Shown here: piece after piece, positions 25,083-37,526 of the stretch
Layout: the number at the start of each line of letters is the position of its first letter
How positions within the stretch are numbered: position 1 is the first letter of the stretch
From: Mactra quadrangularis
Lineage: Eukaryota > Mollusca > Bivalvia > Venerida > Mactridae
NCBI GenBank assembly: GCA_025267735.1
Contig: CM046303.1
Span: 50,919,403 to 50,983,402, forward strand
Length of the DNA: 64,000 nt
Direction: 5' to 3'
Notes under the pieces: generated by a model
Told to the model about the DNA's origin: nothing
The model's database searches: none
What the model saw: only the letters and a program-made list of their open reading frames with translations
Made by a program: the position numbers and the translations under genes

Positions 25083-25850
25083 AAACATATTAGAATAAAT
25101 AATTTAATGGAAAATATTAGAATCAATAATTTAATGGAAAATATTGGATTAAATAATTTAATAGAACATATTGGATTAAATAATTTAATGGAAAATATTG
25201 GATTAAATAATTTAATAGAACATATTGGATTAAATAATTTAATGGAAAATATTGGATTAAATAATTTAATGGAAAATATTGGAATCAATAATTTAATGGA
25301 AAATATTGGAATCAATAATTTAATGGAAAATATTGGATTAAATAATTTAATAGAACATATTGGATTAAATAATTTAATGGAAAATATTGGATTAAATAAT
25401 TTAATGGAAAATATTGGAATCAATAATTTAATGGAAAATATTGGAATCAATAATTTAATGGAAAATATTGGATTAAATAATTTAATGGAAAATATTGGAA
25501 TCAATAATTTAATGGAAAGTATTGGAATCAATAATTTAATGGAAAATATTGGAATCAATAATTTAATAGAAAATATTGGAATCAATAATTGAACGGAAAA
25601 TATTGGAATCAATAATTTAATGGAAAATATTGGAATCAATAATTTAATGGAAAATATTGGAATCAATAATTGAACGGAAAATATTGGAATCAATAATTTA
25701 ATGGAAAATATTGGAATCAATAATTTAATGGAAAATATTGGAATCAATAATTGAACGGAAAATATTGGAATCAATCATTTAATGGAAAATATTGGAATCA
25801 ATAATTGAACGGAAAATATTCGAAGCAATAATTGAGTGAAAAATACTTAA
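25083..25850. repeat. 27-bp minisatellite, about 28 units
   Basis: Unit is 'aatattggaatcaataat' + 'ttaatggaa' (27 bp). Because 27 is a multiple of 3, both strands stay open for long runs (GINNLMENI on +, PIFSIKLLI on -). Four main variants occur in a patterned order. The array decays into a related 'ataacccaatagataatttt' repeat at about 25,850-25,930. Not a credible protein. Confidence 0.9.
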
Positions 25851-26601
25851 TAGGTAATTTTGAATAAATAACCCAATAGATAATTTTGAATGAATAACCC
25901 AATAGATAATTTTGAATAAATAACCCAAGGAAAATATTCGAATAAATTATTTAGTAATGATATATTGGAATCACCAATTGACTGGAAAAGTTATCTATGA
26001 GAGAACTTAACTTCATTTTGTCTCAGGTACTCTTTGTCGTATGTGTATCAATGTCTTATCATCAGGGTGTTATATTATAAATATTCTCATATATGTTGAT
26101 AACTTGTGATCTTTATTATAAACTATTTTTGTTCTTCTGTCATTCTAGTTCACTTACTTGAATAATTTACATCTTAGATCAGTTTTTGAGCAATTTTCTC
26201 TCATTGTTGATAACCTGTAAGTATGTGGATTGTGTCAATTTTTAACACATTATATTTTGAGTTGGTTTAGATTTTTTATTTTGATAATGGAACAAAAATA
26301 TTGTAGGTTTTGGCATATTTTGATAAGAACAAAGCTGATAAATGGATAATAAGTTTGAGGTCTTAATGTAAGTCAATAATAATGACTTGATTTTGAAGGC
26401 AAACATAAAGTAGGTAACTAAATTATTGTGACCAATGTTGAATTATCACCTGTTGAATTTACACCTGTTTACTCTATATGTTCTACAATACTCATTCAGA
26501 TTGTTATACATGATACTAAAACATGTGATTGTAGTCAAATTTAGAAGATTGGCTAGTCATTTATTACCTGGTGTAGAAACAGAAACATTAAACAGCTTGA
26601 C

Positions 26602-26690
26602 TATATCAAGGGCTGAACGAAACATTATTGTAACTCCCTCTCCCTCTATCGAATAGAGTTACAATTGTGTTTAGTTCAGCCCTCGATATA
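26602..26690. repeat. Short hairpin element
   Basis: 'tatatcaagggctgaacg' and 'gttcagccctcgatata' form the ends of an 89-bp imperfect palindrome that also pairs 'attgtaactc' with 'gagttacaat'. Confidence 0.55.
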
Positions 26691-27260
26691 ATGATTTCAA
26701 AATTACTCAAGGAGCCTTGTTTATTTTTTTTTTTCTGATTGTACTCTAAATTACTCTAAAATGGCTTGAGCTTGGTTAATAGATGGTGCCACTCTAGTCT
26801 ATTAATATGGTTGGGTCAAGATCTTTACTCTATTACACATTACCTTACCTGTACAGCAACAAAGGTAGGTCACTTAAGAAGGTCATATTACTTGTACTTC
26901 ACTACTGGTTCACACATAAACATTTAAATCAGGAGTGGTATGCATCTTATCATGCTTGATATTTTTAATGGAATCCATAATATAATCTGTTTGTAAACCA
27001 TTGGATAAAATATGTTACATCTTTAAACATCAGGTTCTATAGTCACATGAACTTCAGAATGTAAACAAACTATTGTTTTTTGTAAAGTTCTTGCAGCAGC
27101 TAAGAACGGAAAAGATTCAAATTGTGCTTAAATAACTTTTACATTTCTATTTCAAAGTATAACATTTCTATGTAAAAAATGCCCTTGTTATTCTGTTAAT
27201 TGATTTTTTTACCTTGAATCCTCTGCACAAATTTTACCTAAGGGTCAATATTCTTATATA

Positions 27261-27634
27261 CAATAAGGAACTTTAGTCAGTTATTTCCCCTTGTATACTC
27301 TTCAAATAGGTAGGTCCTATTAGTTGGATTACTCAGATTTTATCCTAACTTTTTAATGTCAATATGAAAAAAATTAATCTTAAATAACTTTTTTTGTAAA
27401 TCATTAAATTTGTTTGAAATTCAAGCTGAGTGTTTTTATGGTAAAGAACCATGTAAATTTCATCACTTCTGTTAATATCTTAATTAACAAGAATGATATA
27501 AGATGAAATATTTTGTTATCCTTACATAGGACTTCAATGATAAAATCTGAGGATTCCAACTGTAAGGACCTACTTACCTATTGGATTGCTTCATATTTTA
27601 TCAGGGAAAGATAACTGACTAAAGTCCCTGATTG
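27261..27634. mobile_element. Foldback MITE with about 90-bp arms
   Basis: Left arm from 'caataaggaactttagtcag' and right arm ending 'ctgactaaagtccctgattg' pair along about 90 bp, including 'taggtaggtcc' with 'ggacctacttaccta'. No coding frame. Confidence 0.65.
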
Positions 27635-27732
27635 AGAATTTTGTGGAAAGATGAAAATTAGATATATTATGCTCTTAATAATATCATACATTTTTTTGTC
27701 TTAAAAATAAGAAGTCGGTGAAAAACATATCA

Positions 27733-27804
27733 AGGGTTGCCAACAAGACTGTAGTAAGTGCATTGTGTAAAAGAGAGAGTTACTACAGTCTTGCAGGCAA
27801 CCCT
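27733..27804. mobile_element. 72-bp hairpin MITE, copy 1
   Basis: Stem 'agggttgccaacaagactg' pairs with 'agtcttgcaggcaaccct'. The loop 'gtgcattgtgtaaaagag' is conserved in the copies at 34,190 and 47,283. Confidence 0.7.
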
Positions 27805-28404
27805 CAATGTGCTTGTTTACTGTATTATTACTTGTTGTAGATCATGTGACTATAGACCCTCAACATGCTGTATATTCTAACTAACCATCATATCAACAAC
27901 ATACAAAACTTGTCTTGATCTTAATAATTGTTCTACATTTGTAAAAGTAATTTAATAGAGCATGTTTTAGGCCTACATGTTTTGCCATTCTGTCCATCTG
28001 TAAAAAATGCAATATTGGTTAGTTAGTTTTAAATTGTTTTATTCTTTTTGTCTATCACACTTTGTATTTAGCCTTCTGATTCTTAACTATTACAATGAGG
28101 GAAAATATTCTTGTTATCATTTTTGATTATAGGTTTTATTTATAAATATGTTTATGACTAGCACAATCGTCACTTATTGAAATTTTTATCATCATTATCA
28201 TTCACCAATATTGTTGTTTTTAAAATTATCACTCATCATCTATTTTAAATTTTGGAAATTTCAAAAAAAAAAAGAAATGGGTTATAATGAAGTTATAAAT
28301 GTAACTGATAGATTGATGGCAATTACTGACAACTTTTGAGAAAGTTAAATGAAAAGGTTATTTATTGAAACCCGAAGAGTGTATATACTAGACAGTCTGA
28401 AGAT

Positions 28405-28965
28405 GTTGAAAGGGACATTTAAAAAGTTGATCTTTTTATGGTATAGGAAGGGTCGTTGATTAAATTATGTATTATGGAATGGGATGGTTATCAGGTTGAT
28501 TATTTAATGCTGTAGAAAGGGATGTTTAATAAGTTCAATGTTTGATGATACAGAAAGGGCCGTTAATAACATTCTAAAATACTGATATATGATAATTTAA
28601 ACATGGTTGTTTATCAAGAAGTACTGATATAACATATTCAAATAAATGTATATAGTATCTAATACCTTCACACATGATTTCATATACCCTAGTGTGTGCT
28701 GATTGTATAAAACATGCTGGTGTATGATGTATGATGACAAATTAAAAAGAAATTATTTATTTGTTGCTGGGACATTTGATAAAGGCTGTACATTTAATAT
28801 ACTAATTTACAACATACATGCCAACTTGTGACAAAAAACAACAGACTAGATAAATATGAAATTGTCTTTCATTTTGTACATTTGTTCATTTTGTTGACTG
28901 GTCTCAAGTGACTTAGATCAGACAGGTCTCAGTTGATTTAGATCAGGCAGGTCTTAATTGACTTG
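28405..28965 (+). repeat. Degenerate tandem repeats
   Basis: Repeated 'gaaagggac/gatgtttaataagtt' style units of about 35-60 bp (28,405-28,620), then three copies of 'caggtctcagttgatttaga' type units (about 28,890-28,965). Confidence 0.4.
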
Positions 28966-29560
28966 ATAATAAAGTTTAATCATAACTATACTTGTTAGAT
29001 AAAATACAGTGTTAACTTTACATAAAAACAGTTGTCCTTTGTTTGAAGTAAATTTTCTAGAAATTATTTTTCCATGGCAGCGTATTATCAAATATCTTAT
29101 GATGATATAACAATACAATAAAGAAGAATTTACAACTTAAATCAGTCACAAGTCATTTGATAATACTGACCGCAGACTAAAATCTACCACAAGACATAGT
29201 TAACACTGACCTCAAACAATTTATTTAAGAATATACCAGTGTGTTAGGTAAAATTTTATATACATCAATATACTATGTAATATATGTAATCATGTGTGAA
29301 GGATAATTTGATGATATATTTCATCAATACAAAAACTAGAGATTTCTGCTGTGTATACAAACCATTATGTATTAGTAACTGTATTTATATTATATATTTA
29401 TCTATAGTAAAATATTGGATCAACATAAATTGTGAAACATTTTGTATATTTGACAGAAAATATTTGTTAACATATGAACAGAGTTGTCGTACTGTGTGTT
29501 GAAAAAATATTGCGATGGTACCCGTTGTGAAAAATAAAATAAAAAATTTGAAGGATTTCA

Positions 29561-31380
29561 GCGTTATGTTATTTTATTTATGTATCAATATCTTCAATGG
29601 CTTTAAGAATGTTTCTTACTGACACTGGTTTGAGATTTAGCGCTAAGTGTGCGAGGAAATCACTATTTAGTGCTTTTAGTTGGTGCTTTTTGTGTTAGCC
29701 CATGGTTTTGCTTCATGGTAGCAAAACCAAGATTGCACCTTTGTAAATGTTGATGTGTTCTGAATGTATTTAGGTAGCAAAACATGTTGCATATATAATC
29801 GCTATGTAGTGTTCTATAGTGATATGCTGGCTTAACTGTTTCTTGGTTTATACTCATACTCATTTATACTATATTAATCATAGCTGGTATTTGAAACTAG
29901 TTCTTGACAACTAAGAGTAGATTATTCTTTCTCAAGTCCACTTCATGGTTCCTTTGTACTAAGCTAGCAGTATATACTAGTATACTTGGGTATAATTTAG
30001 GTGTGATTTCAACCAATACAGACATTGTTGCCAAGTGATTTCAGGTTTAATTGAATCTTGAGAAATGTTAGCTCTACTTTAATTGTGAAACAAAGTATGA
30101 CAACTGTGTATGTAGATAGGTATGTTACAACACGTTTAGTAATAAAAAACCAAATTGTATTAATTATTACAAATCAAGTTATTACAAAGGTGGTTGAACA
30201 TACCAACCCGTTTTGTAATAAAAACCCGAAATGTAATAAAAGTGTCTATTTATATTAATTTCAGTATAAAACATAGTTATATAGTTAAAATTATCGGTAT
30301 AGAAAGAAAATAATGTTTAACAAGCAAACGTAAAATATCCAAATGGACAAATTACTTACATTTCGCTATGTTTAATTGAAGATTTCTACAGAAAAACAAT
30401 TTGTAATATTTTATTGCAAAATGGGTTATAACATAGGTCTCATCAAGTAGAAGGGCAGTTGCTAAGAACTGTAACTCTTTGGAGTAATTGTCCTTTTTGT
30501 GTCACCATAGCCTTCTGCATAATTTTATAGTTATTGCCCTTTGCAATTTTCATACTTTCTGCTAGGACAGGACATAACTCTAAAAGCACTGGAGAAATCA
30601 GCTTGAAACTTCATTACTGGATAGATCTTATTGTGGAGAAATGCAGTGCCAAAGAATTATTACTGTCCTTAGCATAATTTTTGAGATATTTCATACTTCT
30701 GCCTTTTATTTTGCTTGTCTGGGTCATAACTCTAAAAGTACAGGAGATATCCACTTGAAACTTAATAACCTACTTTCCTATGGATTCCCCATTCTTCAGA
30801 AAAAAGGTATGCTATTGTCAGGCGACACATCTAATTTGCTGAGTTCTAGTTTGTTAGGTTTTTACCTGATAGGTTCAGGAGTAACCGTGTTTTGTTTTAG
30901 ATATCAATGAGATTTGTTTTGACAAAATAATTGAACCCAATGTTGAATTGACAATATAGAAGTAACTACAAATGTAGTTTGATGTATACACTCGCTGAAG
31001 TACGTGATTTTTCATTCATTTTGCTATGTTCAGAAATCTAATTTACTGTCCCTTGACTGGCCTAGACATTTGGATTTTAAAGCTTTTATCTAGTTTTTAA
31101 GCACCAGAGGTCGACAATTTCCAGTCATATTACAGATGGCAACAAGAGAGCTACCCATTAGTACTGAAAATCATGAGATACGGATTAAATTCTATTGTTC
31201 CTTGTACACATGTTTTCATTGTAACTTTGAAAATTTGTTTGTACTGCAGGGGAAAACCCAAGTATTTGAATTCTGGATTACAGTCTATTGAACAAACTAG
31301 ACAAGTTTCAAGCTACTATGAAATCAGTCATCTATAAGGCAGCAAAGGAATGGCAGAAATAATTACAAAAAGTATCAGTA
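29561..31380. other. Region between the converging genes
   Basis: No gene seen. Holds a 'gtagcaaaac' repeat (about 29,690-29,850, similar to 33,455-33,660), the 152-bp tandem at 30,540-30,790, and one member of the 'gtttgtactgcagggg' family near 31,165-31,300. Confidence 0.4.
30540..30790 (+). repeat. Two tandem units of about 152 bp, 'cataactctaaaag' type
   Basis: 'cataactctaaaagcactgg' at 30,573 and 'cataactctaaaagtacagg' at 30,725 are each followed by 'gaaacttcattac' or 'gaaacttaataac'. This motif is recalled as frequent in bivalve non-coding DNA. A weaker third unit may precede. Confidence 0.55.
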
Positions 31381-31555
31381 TTGCACAATTTATTTCAAGA
31401 TAATTAATAAATAAATACAATGCTTAAAGCAGCACATGTTTGACATACAAGTATACATACATGTATGGATATAATACAAACATACACATCTATAATATTG
31501 AATACAGTTTAATGTAAACCACTTTCTTACAATGTTAAAATTCAATACTATCATA

Positions 31556-31961
31556 CAGTACCCATCAAAAGTATAGGAGGAGACATTTTCACTCTGTAAG
31601 CCTACTACATATGTTTTATCAAAAAATTTAATTTAATTAGATCTATTACAACTTATTTTGAAATAATTTTTATTTTTGCTTTTTTGTTATGGTACTATTT
31701 GTTGTTGAGACTATCAAAGAAACTTACAAACTTTGTTACAGAAAAAATTACAGTAAATTGAAGTTGGTTTTGGAGGCTTTGGGATGTCAGATGCTGAATC
31801 TTATAAATGAGATGCATTCACAAAATTTGTTTTCATTTTATCACTAATCATATTAAATTTATTAAAAATAATGGTTCTACCAAAAACAATAATTGAAATT
31901 TAGGAATTTTATTCTATTTCCTATGTCTCCAAACTTTTGGTGAGAACTGAATATAGTACTG
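31556..31961. mobile_element. mariner-type MITE, copy 1
   Basis: TA-flanked 'cagtacccatcaaaagt' at left and 'aaacttttggtgagaactg' near the right end. The body is closely similar to 50,971-51,344, including 'ggttttggaggctttgggat'. Confidence 0.7.
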
Positions 31962-32626
31962 TATAACCAGACTGGAGCACAGTAGCTTGGTTACAGTCAC
32001 CTACGAGAAAATCTACTTAAAGAAGGCAATAACAAATAAAAAAGAAACATGGTTGATCAGAACAAAAATTAGTATAACTTACAAAGTACAAATGTTGAAC
32101 AATCTATAGCACCAAATAAATGAACTCAGATCTGATGCAAGAAACCATTATTTTCTAATCACATAAAAATCCTTCAAAGTAGTCAACTGAACTATTTAAA
32201 AATTTTGTCCTTTAACACAGGAACTACAGATTTAAGTGTGAATCACTTCCATATACTTGAAATATTCCTTCAAAAGCATTAACTGACAAAGATTAGATAT
32301 TATGGTCCTTGGATATATGTAGTAGGTGTACGTTTTCAGTATACATATGCACATGTGCTTGTCAGCACTTGAATATCATTACACCAATTAAACTGGCATG
32401 GCTTTTTTGTTGGTAGTTCCTAATTTGTGGTTACTATGTAAATAAAAAAGTGCAGAGAGGCAGAAAAAAGGAACAGAAAGCATCTCAGGGTTGTTGTTTC
32501 AAAATAATTATTTCTGCATGAAATTATGGAGGAGAAAAAAAATTGCAGGGAGGAGAAAAGAGACAGGGTGCAGAGCCATGTTTTTCTACTTTAGAATAAT
32601 CACAACCAGTCAACCGTATGTAACAC

Positions 32627-32766
<140 letters not shown>

Positions 32767-34189
32767 CCTTACAGCTCTCAGCTCAACATACAGTGAAAAC
32801 AGAAAATGTCGAATCATCATCAATAATTAGCACCACTACAAAACAAAATAGGTATATAACAAGCATGGCATACAATTATTGAATGAAACAAATATGACTT
32901 GACAAGCACACTTTGGAATAACATTCCTTATTATTCATAACAGTCAAAAATAGCAGTTATTCTACATTGTTTACAAAATATGGGCAAAAATCTAACTAAG
33001 CTCTATGTCTTACAACAACATCAAGGCATAGTAATCAAACCATCACAAAATGAAGTACCAAGTTATATATAAGGCTTTTTAATGGTATACTTTGAGGTAA
33101 ATTGAACAAATATCTCGAACATATGCAGAAAAAAACTACATACAATACATAAAATAGCCATGTTACATCCTCATTATTCATATACCTTAACATCTATGTC
33201 ATATAAAGCTAGAATGTACTGTGGCATTTATGATACTTTAACAAGAAAACAAAAGCAGAGACACAAAATTAAACCCTTCATAATACTAATACAATACAAA
33301 TAACAGAAACACACTACATATTAAAAATAAAATGAAACATCAAAATTTTCAAAATCCAGAAGTTCCTGAATTTTATGATCTCAGCAGTGTTTATATTGGA
33401 AAAAAACCTTTCTCATCTCATAGTGAAAAGAAAATCTTAACCTAGCACTTTAAAAATGTGCTTTTCTATGAAAGCCAAGTATTATGCAATGGTTTTCCTC
33501 AAGGTAGTAAAGCCAAGACTGTTGCAATTGTATTCAGGTAACAAAATCGATTTTACTAGCTATTGCTACTATGTAGCAAACAGTTACATATTAAATGGCT
33601 ATGTAGTGCTGGGTAGTCATACCCTTACTGTACTAGCTCTTCAACTTCAGAACCAGCCCTAACATGTTTCACCCATGCAATTATTAAGCTACAACATTTT
33701 GGCCCAACATACATGTAGTCAAAATATTGTCTGATGTTAATATCCAACAGTGACCACTTTCCCTAGCATATCGCTAGTTAGCACTTCACCCCTTGGTACC
33801 CTTGATTTAATATCATATACTTATTACTTTTGTAGTAATAATGGTACCAGAGGAAAAGATCTACACAGCAATTTCCTTAGGAAACAGGTCCCAGTACTGA
33901 TATACAAATATCTATCAATCTATCATAGCATCTAACATCTAATGGTTACAGATCTACATATTTAAAGCAATACATTCACATTTATACAATACATACAATA
34001 TATGGTTTACCCTGATAGTTTCTAACACAAAATACAACAATTATCATTTATTCACACAAATACCAGTATATAGTCCAACAAAATTAAATTTAGTCTGATA
34101 CTCCATCTCTATTCAGAATAATTACAGTGAATAAAGCACAGTTTTTTTTTATTATTACAGTAAATCTGAAATTGTATAAGTTTAATTCA

Positions 34190-34260
34190 AGGGTTGTCTG
34201 CAAGACTGTAGTAAGTCCATTGCGTTAAAGAACAATTTACTACAGTATCGGGGCAACCCT
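34190..34260. mobile_element. 72-bp hairpin MITE, copy 2
   Basis: Stem 'agggttgtctgcaagactg' pairs with 'acagtatcggggcaaccct'. The loop carries 'gtccattgcgttaaagaa', like the other copies. Confidence 0.68.
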
Positions 34261-34327
34261 TAAATTATAGGTGCTCAAATTTTAGAATATTCCAATCTTT
34301 TTATGCAGTTATTGTTAAATATTATTC

Positions 34328-34478
34328 AACTGTCAGTGGTACATACATTAACTCTGGTGATTTAAATCCTAAATATATGCTCCACACTCTAGATAACTAA
34401 TTTTATTGATAGTGAGTACAGAAGTACTGTAGTAAGTATTTAAATCAGCAGGATTAATGTATGTGCCACCTACAGTTC
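34328..34478. mobile_element. Foldback MITE, 'caactgtcagtgg' family, copy 1
   Basis: Left 'caactgtcagtggtacatac' and right 'gtatgtgccacctacagtt' pair; inner 'gatttaaatc' echoes 'atttaaatcag'. A second copy lies at 36,101. Confidence 0.6.
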
Positions 34479-35253
34479 CAAACTCCCGCAGCAGTTATTT
34501 CCCTTTAATAATTCAATAACAACTGCCACCACAAGTAAATTCGTCCCTCAGAGAGCCGAATATTTTTTTCATCTTTTCTGTTACATTTCAATATTTTCTA
34601 CAAATTGAGTCTTCTTGGTGTAAAATATGATGTTCAAAGTACATAAAGATAAAAATAGTTTTAATTAATAATTTGTAAACATAACAAAGCATGACATAAG
34701 CACTGTGAGACGTTTGGTGATTCCATAAATAGATGGTATTGCTAGCGTCATGTAATTTACGTGTTGGCAGTGGTTAAAGTAGCAAAGCGTGACATAAGCA
34801 CTGTGAGGAGTTTGCTACAGTTCAATAAAATTTAACAAATAATGTTTAAACCAAAGGGAACAGATTGTAATGAAATTTCTCAAGGTTGTCTTGTATCAGA
34901 TCAGTATTGTAGGACCATACTTGGTACATAAAATACAAAATTAAGGATACATTTATTTAACTATTAAAATAATGAACTCTAAGATAAAACTATAATACTT
35001 TTATACACATATATATTTTATATCCACCAGATAATTCAAATAATACACAACATAATACCTCATTGTATTGATTACCCTTACTTAAACTCAAGATAACAAG
35101 ACATATAAATTCAATTGTCGACATTGTATTAAGTCATTATTATAATTATGACATGAATCTATACTCTTGTACTATAAACAAATGAAATATTGCAAAGAGT
35201 GAGAATGTTTACTTTGAATTAATATCAGTAAAATTATACCCAAATTTTGAGGC

Positions 35254-35403
35254 TTAGGCCGCAAAATGATCAGATGTTCTATGGATTCGCTCACACCTTA
35301 ATTTTGATGTTTTTCCAAAAAATATTTTTACTTCCTCGCTCGCCCATAAAAATTTAGTCAAACCGCTACATAAACAACTCATCATCAACTTGTTGTGGCC
35401 TTA
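35254..35403. mobile_element. MITE with 'ttaggcc' inverted ends, copy 2
   Basis: Shares 'gatgttctatggattcgctc' and 'cgctcgcccataaaaattta' with the copy at 7,036. Right end 'caacttgttgtggcctta'. Confidence 0.62.
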
Positions 35404-36100
35404 CAGGGAAAATTGGGCTTTGCTTTACCATGTTGTCTCTACATAATTATCATGTCATTATCATTATTACACAGAAGAAATAATATCAGTTGGTGTTTAT
35501 TTTTTAAATATCAATGTATGACAGTAAGTATTCAACTATAATACCTTAGCTGATTCAAAGTTACAAATGAAAATTTTATACACTAACATTTCTTCTTGTA
35601 TAAACAAATATGCTGCCTTCATTTTTCTTGGCATTATTTTAGTTGATTACAGGGGTCTGTCAATTAAAATTGGCATAAAGAGGTCTTTATAAGTCCACAG
35701 TTCTGTAGTTATGATGATTATACTGCACATAATATTGATGGAGTACAATGTTTGAGCAAGTATAATACTGATAATAGATGACACCTTCAACTAAACAAGA
35801 AATGTAATTTGGAAACCACATTAAAGCCCGATTAAAAAACTAACGCAAAAATTACAAAGGGAAAGAATCCATAATAAAGGCAGGTAGTTGTGGTTACTTT
35901 CTAGTTCTGTTCATCACATGGTATGTTATCATTGTATGAAGTTTCATAAAAGTCTGACAATAAATGGCAGAAACATATGGTAAAGAAAAACTTTTAACGC
36001 AATTGTTAACGACATCGCCCACCCGACCTCTCGTTGACAAATCTGGCTAAAAATATTGGATTTTTCCATCCATACAGACAAGATATTGTTCAGTTTAAAT

Positions 36101-36221
36101 CAACTGTCACTGGCACATACATTAACTCTGCTGATTTAAATACTTTGATCTATTGAGAGTACAGAAGTACTGTAGTGAATATTTAAATCAGTGGAGTTTA
36201 TGAATGGGCCGATGACAGTTG
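36101..36221. mobile_element. Foldback MITE, 'caactgtcactgg' family, copy 2
   Basis: Left 'caactgtcactggcacatac' pairs imperfectly with right 'gggccgatgacagttg'. The middle 'gagtacagaagtactgtagt' is shared with 34,328-34,478. Confidence 0.6.
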
Positions 36222-37010
36222 AATAAAATTTAACAATACAAATATTGATTTTTTTACATTATTGCTCAAAATCACCAATTACAAATTAGTTCTATCATTC
36301 TGTGTTCACATACTATTTATTGTTAAGGCATAAGCTTGTTTGTACCAAATATTTGAATTTCAAAAGTCGTCAATTCACCATTATTTTGGCCAATATGGTT
36401 TCAATATAAATAATAAGCCAGACTCCTGAACTAAATAACATGATAGTTTCACCAGGGTTTATTGAGATTTATCTTTGATATAAGTACAAATGGCAGGACT
36501 TATGGATTATAGATATATATGTAAAATGATTGGACAAAAATGAAACATGATAAGTACATGAGTGAAACTAAGTAATATTTCTTGAATTAACCAAAACTGA
36601 ATAAGCAAAAATAATTAGGATAACAAACAAAAAAATCTCTTTCACATTTTAAGCAAAAGTATTTGTACAAAGTATTGAAACTACAGTGGTTTGTGAGTGC
36701 ACTAAGTAGAGCAATAAGATATAATATTTTTAAACAAGTAAAAAAAGAAAATCTAACAATAGATCATAGAAGGATAAAATCATTAATTACTGGCACAATG
36801 ATTGAAGTTCTATCACAGTAAAACAAGACATATGGTAAGTCACTACAGACGTACACAACAAAGTCGTCTCCTAAAACATAACATTGATGGTTTGAAATCT
36901 ACTTGAAACAAGGCACATTCTTTAACTTATTATTAAAGAGCAGAAAACCAATCTAGCATAGCATCAAACATTGATTGGTACAATATTTGAACAAGCAGAC
37001 AATATAAAAA

Positions 37011-37255
37011 AGCAGACGTCTCACTAAATATAACAATATGTTAGAAAAAACAACAGATGTCTTATTTAATATAACCACATGTTAAAAAAGCAAAAGTCTC
37101 AATCAATTTCAACATTAAATTAGAAAAAAGCAGACGTCTTATTCAATATAACATTATGTTATAAAAAAGCAGACGTCTTATTCAATATACCATTAAGTTA
37201 TAAAAAAGCAGATGTCTTATTCAATATAACATTAAGTTAAAATAGCAGACATCTC
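37011..37255. repeat. About 39-bp tandem repeat, six units
   Basis: Unit 'gcagacgtcttattcaatat' followed by 'aacattatgttataaaaaa'. Copies diverge toward the left. It sits about 175 bp past the FNIP stop, so it is probably transcribed in the 3' UTR. Confidence 0.8.
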
Positions 37256-37429
37256 CTTAATGAAACATAAAAATACATATTTCTGCGGAAACTTAATAAC
37301 CAGTCTGTGACTATAAATGTTTTGTCACTAATTTTGAAGAGAACAGTTAAATTGGTGTAGGATTTACAATATTTTCAACGGAGTACTATTATGACAAGTA
37401 AATACATTGACAAGAGTCTATACAGACTA

Positions 37430-37526
37430 TCAACTAGCTGGTACATCTACCATAGATAACATAGGAGGAATCTGACGAGTATGTTCTGCTATGGTTACCA
37501 ATAATGGTACATCACTTCTATGAAAC
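37430..37526 (-). CDS. FNIP: FNIP exon 19, stop codon
   Basis: [20 protein letters not shown] then [11 protein letters not shown] and TGA. It aligns with the family C-terminus '[23 protein letters not shown]' but runs about six residues longer. Acceptor ATTTTAAG is weak in pyrimidines. Confidence 0.9.

Larger units (their letters stand above)
17624..29560 (+). other. unk 3' UTR and downstream sequence; no gene seen
   Basis: About 12 kb of very AT-rich DNA with only short shadow frames. AATAAA motifs occur from about 18,634 onward; a dense AATAAAATAAA cluster lies at about 29,535-29,548. The + strand is T-rich here, as expected for a transcribed 3' UTR. The true end of the transcript cannot be fixed. 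Contains the repeats listed separately. Confidence 0.35.

Noticed and set aside
25065..25774. Long open frames over the 27-bp array (175 aa on +, 231 aa on -)
   Set aside because: They arise because the repeat unit is a multiple of three. The frame is open on both strands, shows no conserved domain, and variants with stop codons interrupt it.
25083..25850. CRISPR-like spacing of repeats
   Set aside because: The units are contiguous with no unique spacers, and the window is eukaryotic.
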